Source: Lethocerus indicus
Taxonomy: Eukaryota; Arthropoda; Insecta; Hemiptera; Belostomatidae
Reading direction: 5' to 3'
DNA: 64,000 nt
NCBI GenBank assembly: GCA_019843655.1
Contig: JACDQD010000008.1
Location: forward strand, 10,698,442 to 10,762,441
The notes beneath the pieces are model-generated. The model was not told the DNA's origin, did not search any database, and saw nothing but the letters and a program-made list of their open reading frames with translations. Position 1 is the first letter of the stretch. The number at the start of each line of letters is the position of its first letter. A program made the translations under genes and the position numbers. Shown here piece by piece: positions 63,401 through 64,000 of the stretch.

Positions 63401-64000
63401 AAGGTGTTAGTGAGGAATAATTTTAGAAAAAAATAAATAATATGTTGCATGTTAATTTACCTCCTATAACAGTACAAAATTCTGAGCTAAATAGGTTTAA
63501 GTTATACATGAGGGCTTACTCTTACTCACTAATATTGAAATCATATTCAACAGCAAAGATTCTTAGATTCGATCGTACGGGAGGGGCGTGATTTAAAAAA
63601 TAGGGTAACCAAATTGTGTAAGGGGGGGGGGCAAAAGCAGTAAACCGGTCCAAGAGGCGGACCGGAAACGGTAGGTCCGACTTCCGGGCCCCGAGCACAA
63701 CAGGGCCCTTCTTCTTTTCTGTCTCTGTCTCTCCTTTTCTTCACGGCTGTTTAATATGCGCCATATCGCGGGGCCCTTTCCCTCCCGAACCTCCCCTCTC
63801 AACAGCTACCACCGGTTCACCCATCTCTATCTTTCAACACGGGAGCCCTCAGTCACTCTCTCTCTCTCGCTCCAACTCAGAGTCTATCGCCCTTTCGAAT
63901 GAATCCACTATTTTCTTGCCTAGTCACCGTCGCTCCCGTTCCGTATTATTCCACTCGACCTTTTCTCTATAGCCAACGGAGTTAAATCTCGGTTGAAATT
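60419..64000. other. Stretch without a firm gene; GC and CT-rich right end
   Basis: At 61125-61751 open frames exist on the minus strand (90 codons with a cysteine-rich C-terminus, and 108 codons) and, over part of it, on the plus strand (61339-61596); none is recognised. A plus-strand frame around 60954-61059 ends at a donor-like GTAAGT but lacks a good acceptor. From about 63590 to 63910 the sequence turns GC and pyrimidine-rich, with a run of ten G near 63621-63630 and a CT repeat near 63855-63870. This resembles an insect promoter or 5' untranslated region, but no start can be tied to it. Confidence 0.4.

Noticed and set aside
1..64000. CRISPR arrays, bacterial operons, rRNA genes, LTR retrotransposons, telomeric TTAGG repeats
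   Set aside because: None was found on reading the window; the sequence has the character of an insect nuclear genome.

Overview
This is AT-rich nuclear DNA from a eukaryote, most likely an insect. It contains a decayed mariner of the mellifera type, the tail of a jockey-clade non-LTR retrotransposon, many TA, GA and CA microsatellites, and short open segments bounded by GT-AG splice signals rather than long bacterial-type ORFs. CpG does not look depleted, and GC-rich, CpG-dense patches of 200-500 bp stand out from an AT-rich background. Together with the mariner type this would fit a hymenopteran, but that is inference. There are no operons, ribosome binding sites, rRNA genes, complete tRNA genes or CRISPR arrays.

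No complete protein gene is visible. The window reads as intergenic and intronic DNA with scattered candidate exons. From left to right: a possible plus-strand exon at 1.9 kb; a likely minus-strand first coding exon for a signal peptide at 6.6-6.7 kb; a long stretch to 28 kb with repeats, two isolated tRNA T-arms and a tRNA-like relic; and small plus-strand exon candidates at 22.8, 28.7, 33.6, 43.1 and 43.4 kb. A possible recursive-splicing (ratchet) site lies on the minus strand at 40.7 kb. Two related coding-like segments lie 1 kb apart at 44.9 and 45.9 kb, and a class 1-1 exon candidate lies on the minus strand at 46.4-46.6 kb.

The right third holds the best-supported features. A 571-bp internally deleted mariner at 50.34-50.91 kb has long terminal inverted repeats and a TA duplication. 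It sits inside an open frame that would continue across the empty site. A 5'-truncated jockey-like reverse-transcriptase end with an A-rich tail lies at 58.1-58.8 kb. Two plus-strand acceptors with pyrimidine tracts lie near 53.2-53.5 kb, and a minus-strand ORF of unknown nature lies at 60.0-60.4 kb.

The strongest leads for something undescribed are the paralogous 44.9/45.9 kb segments, whose differences include several synonymous third-position changes, and the ratchet exon at 40.7 kb. All exon calls other than the transposon fragments rest on splice signals and open frame alone and should be treated as hypotheses. No product could be recognised for any host exon.
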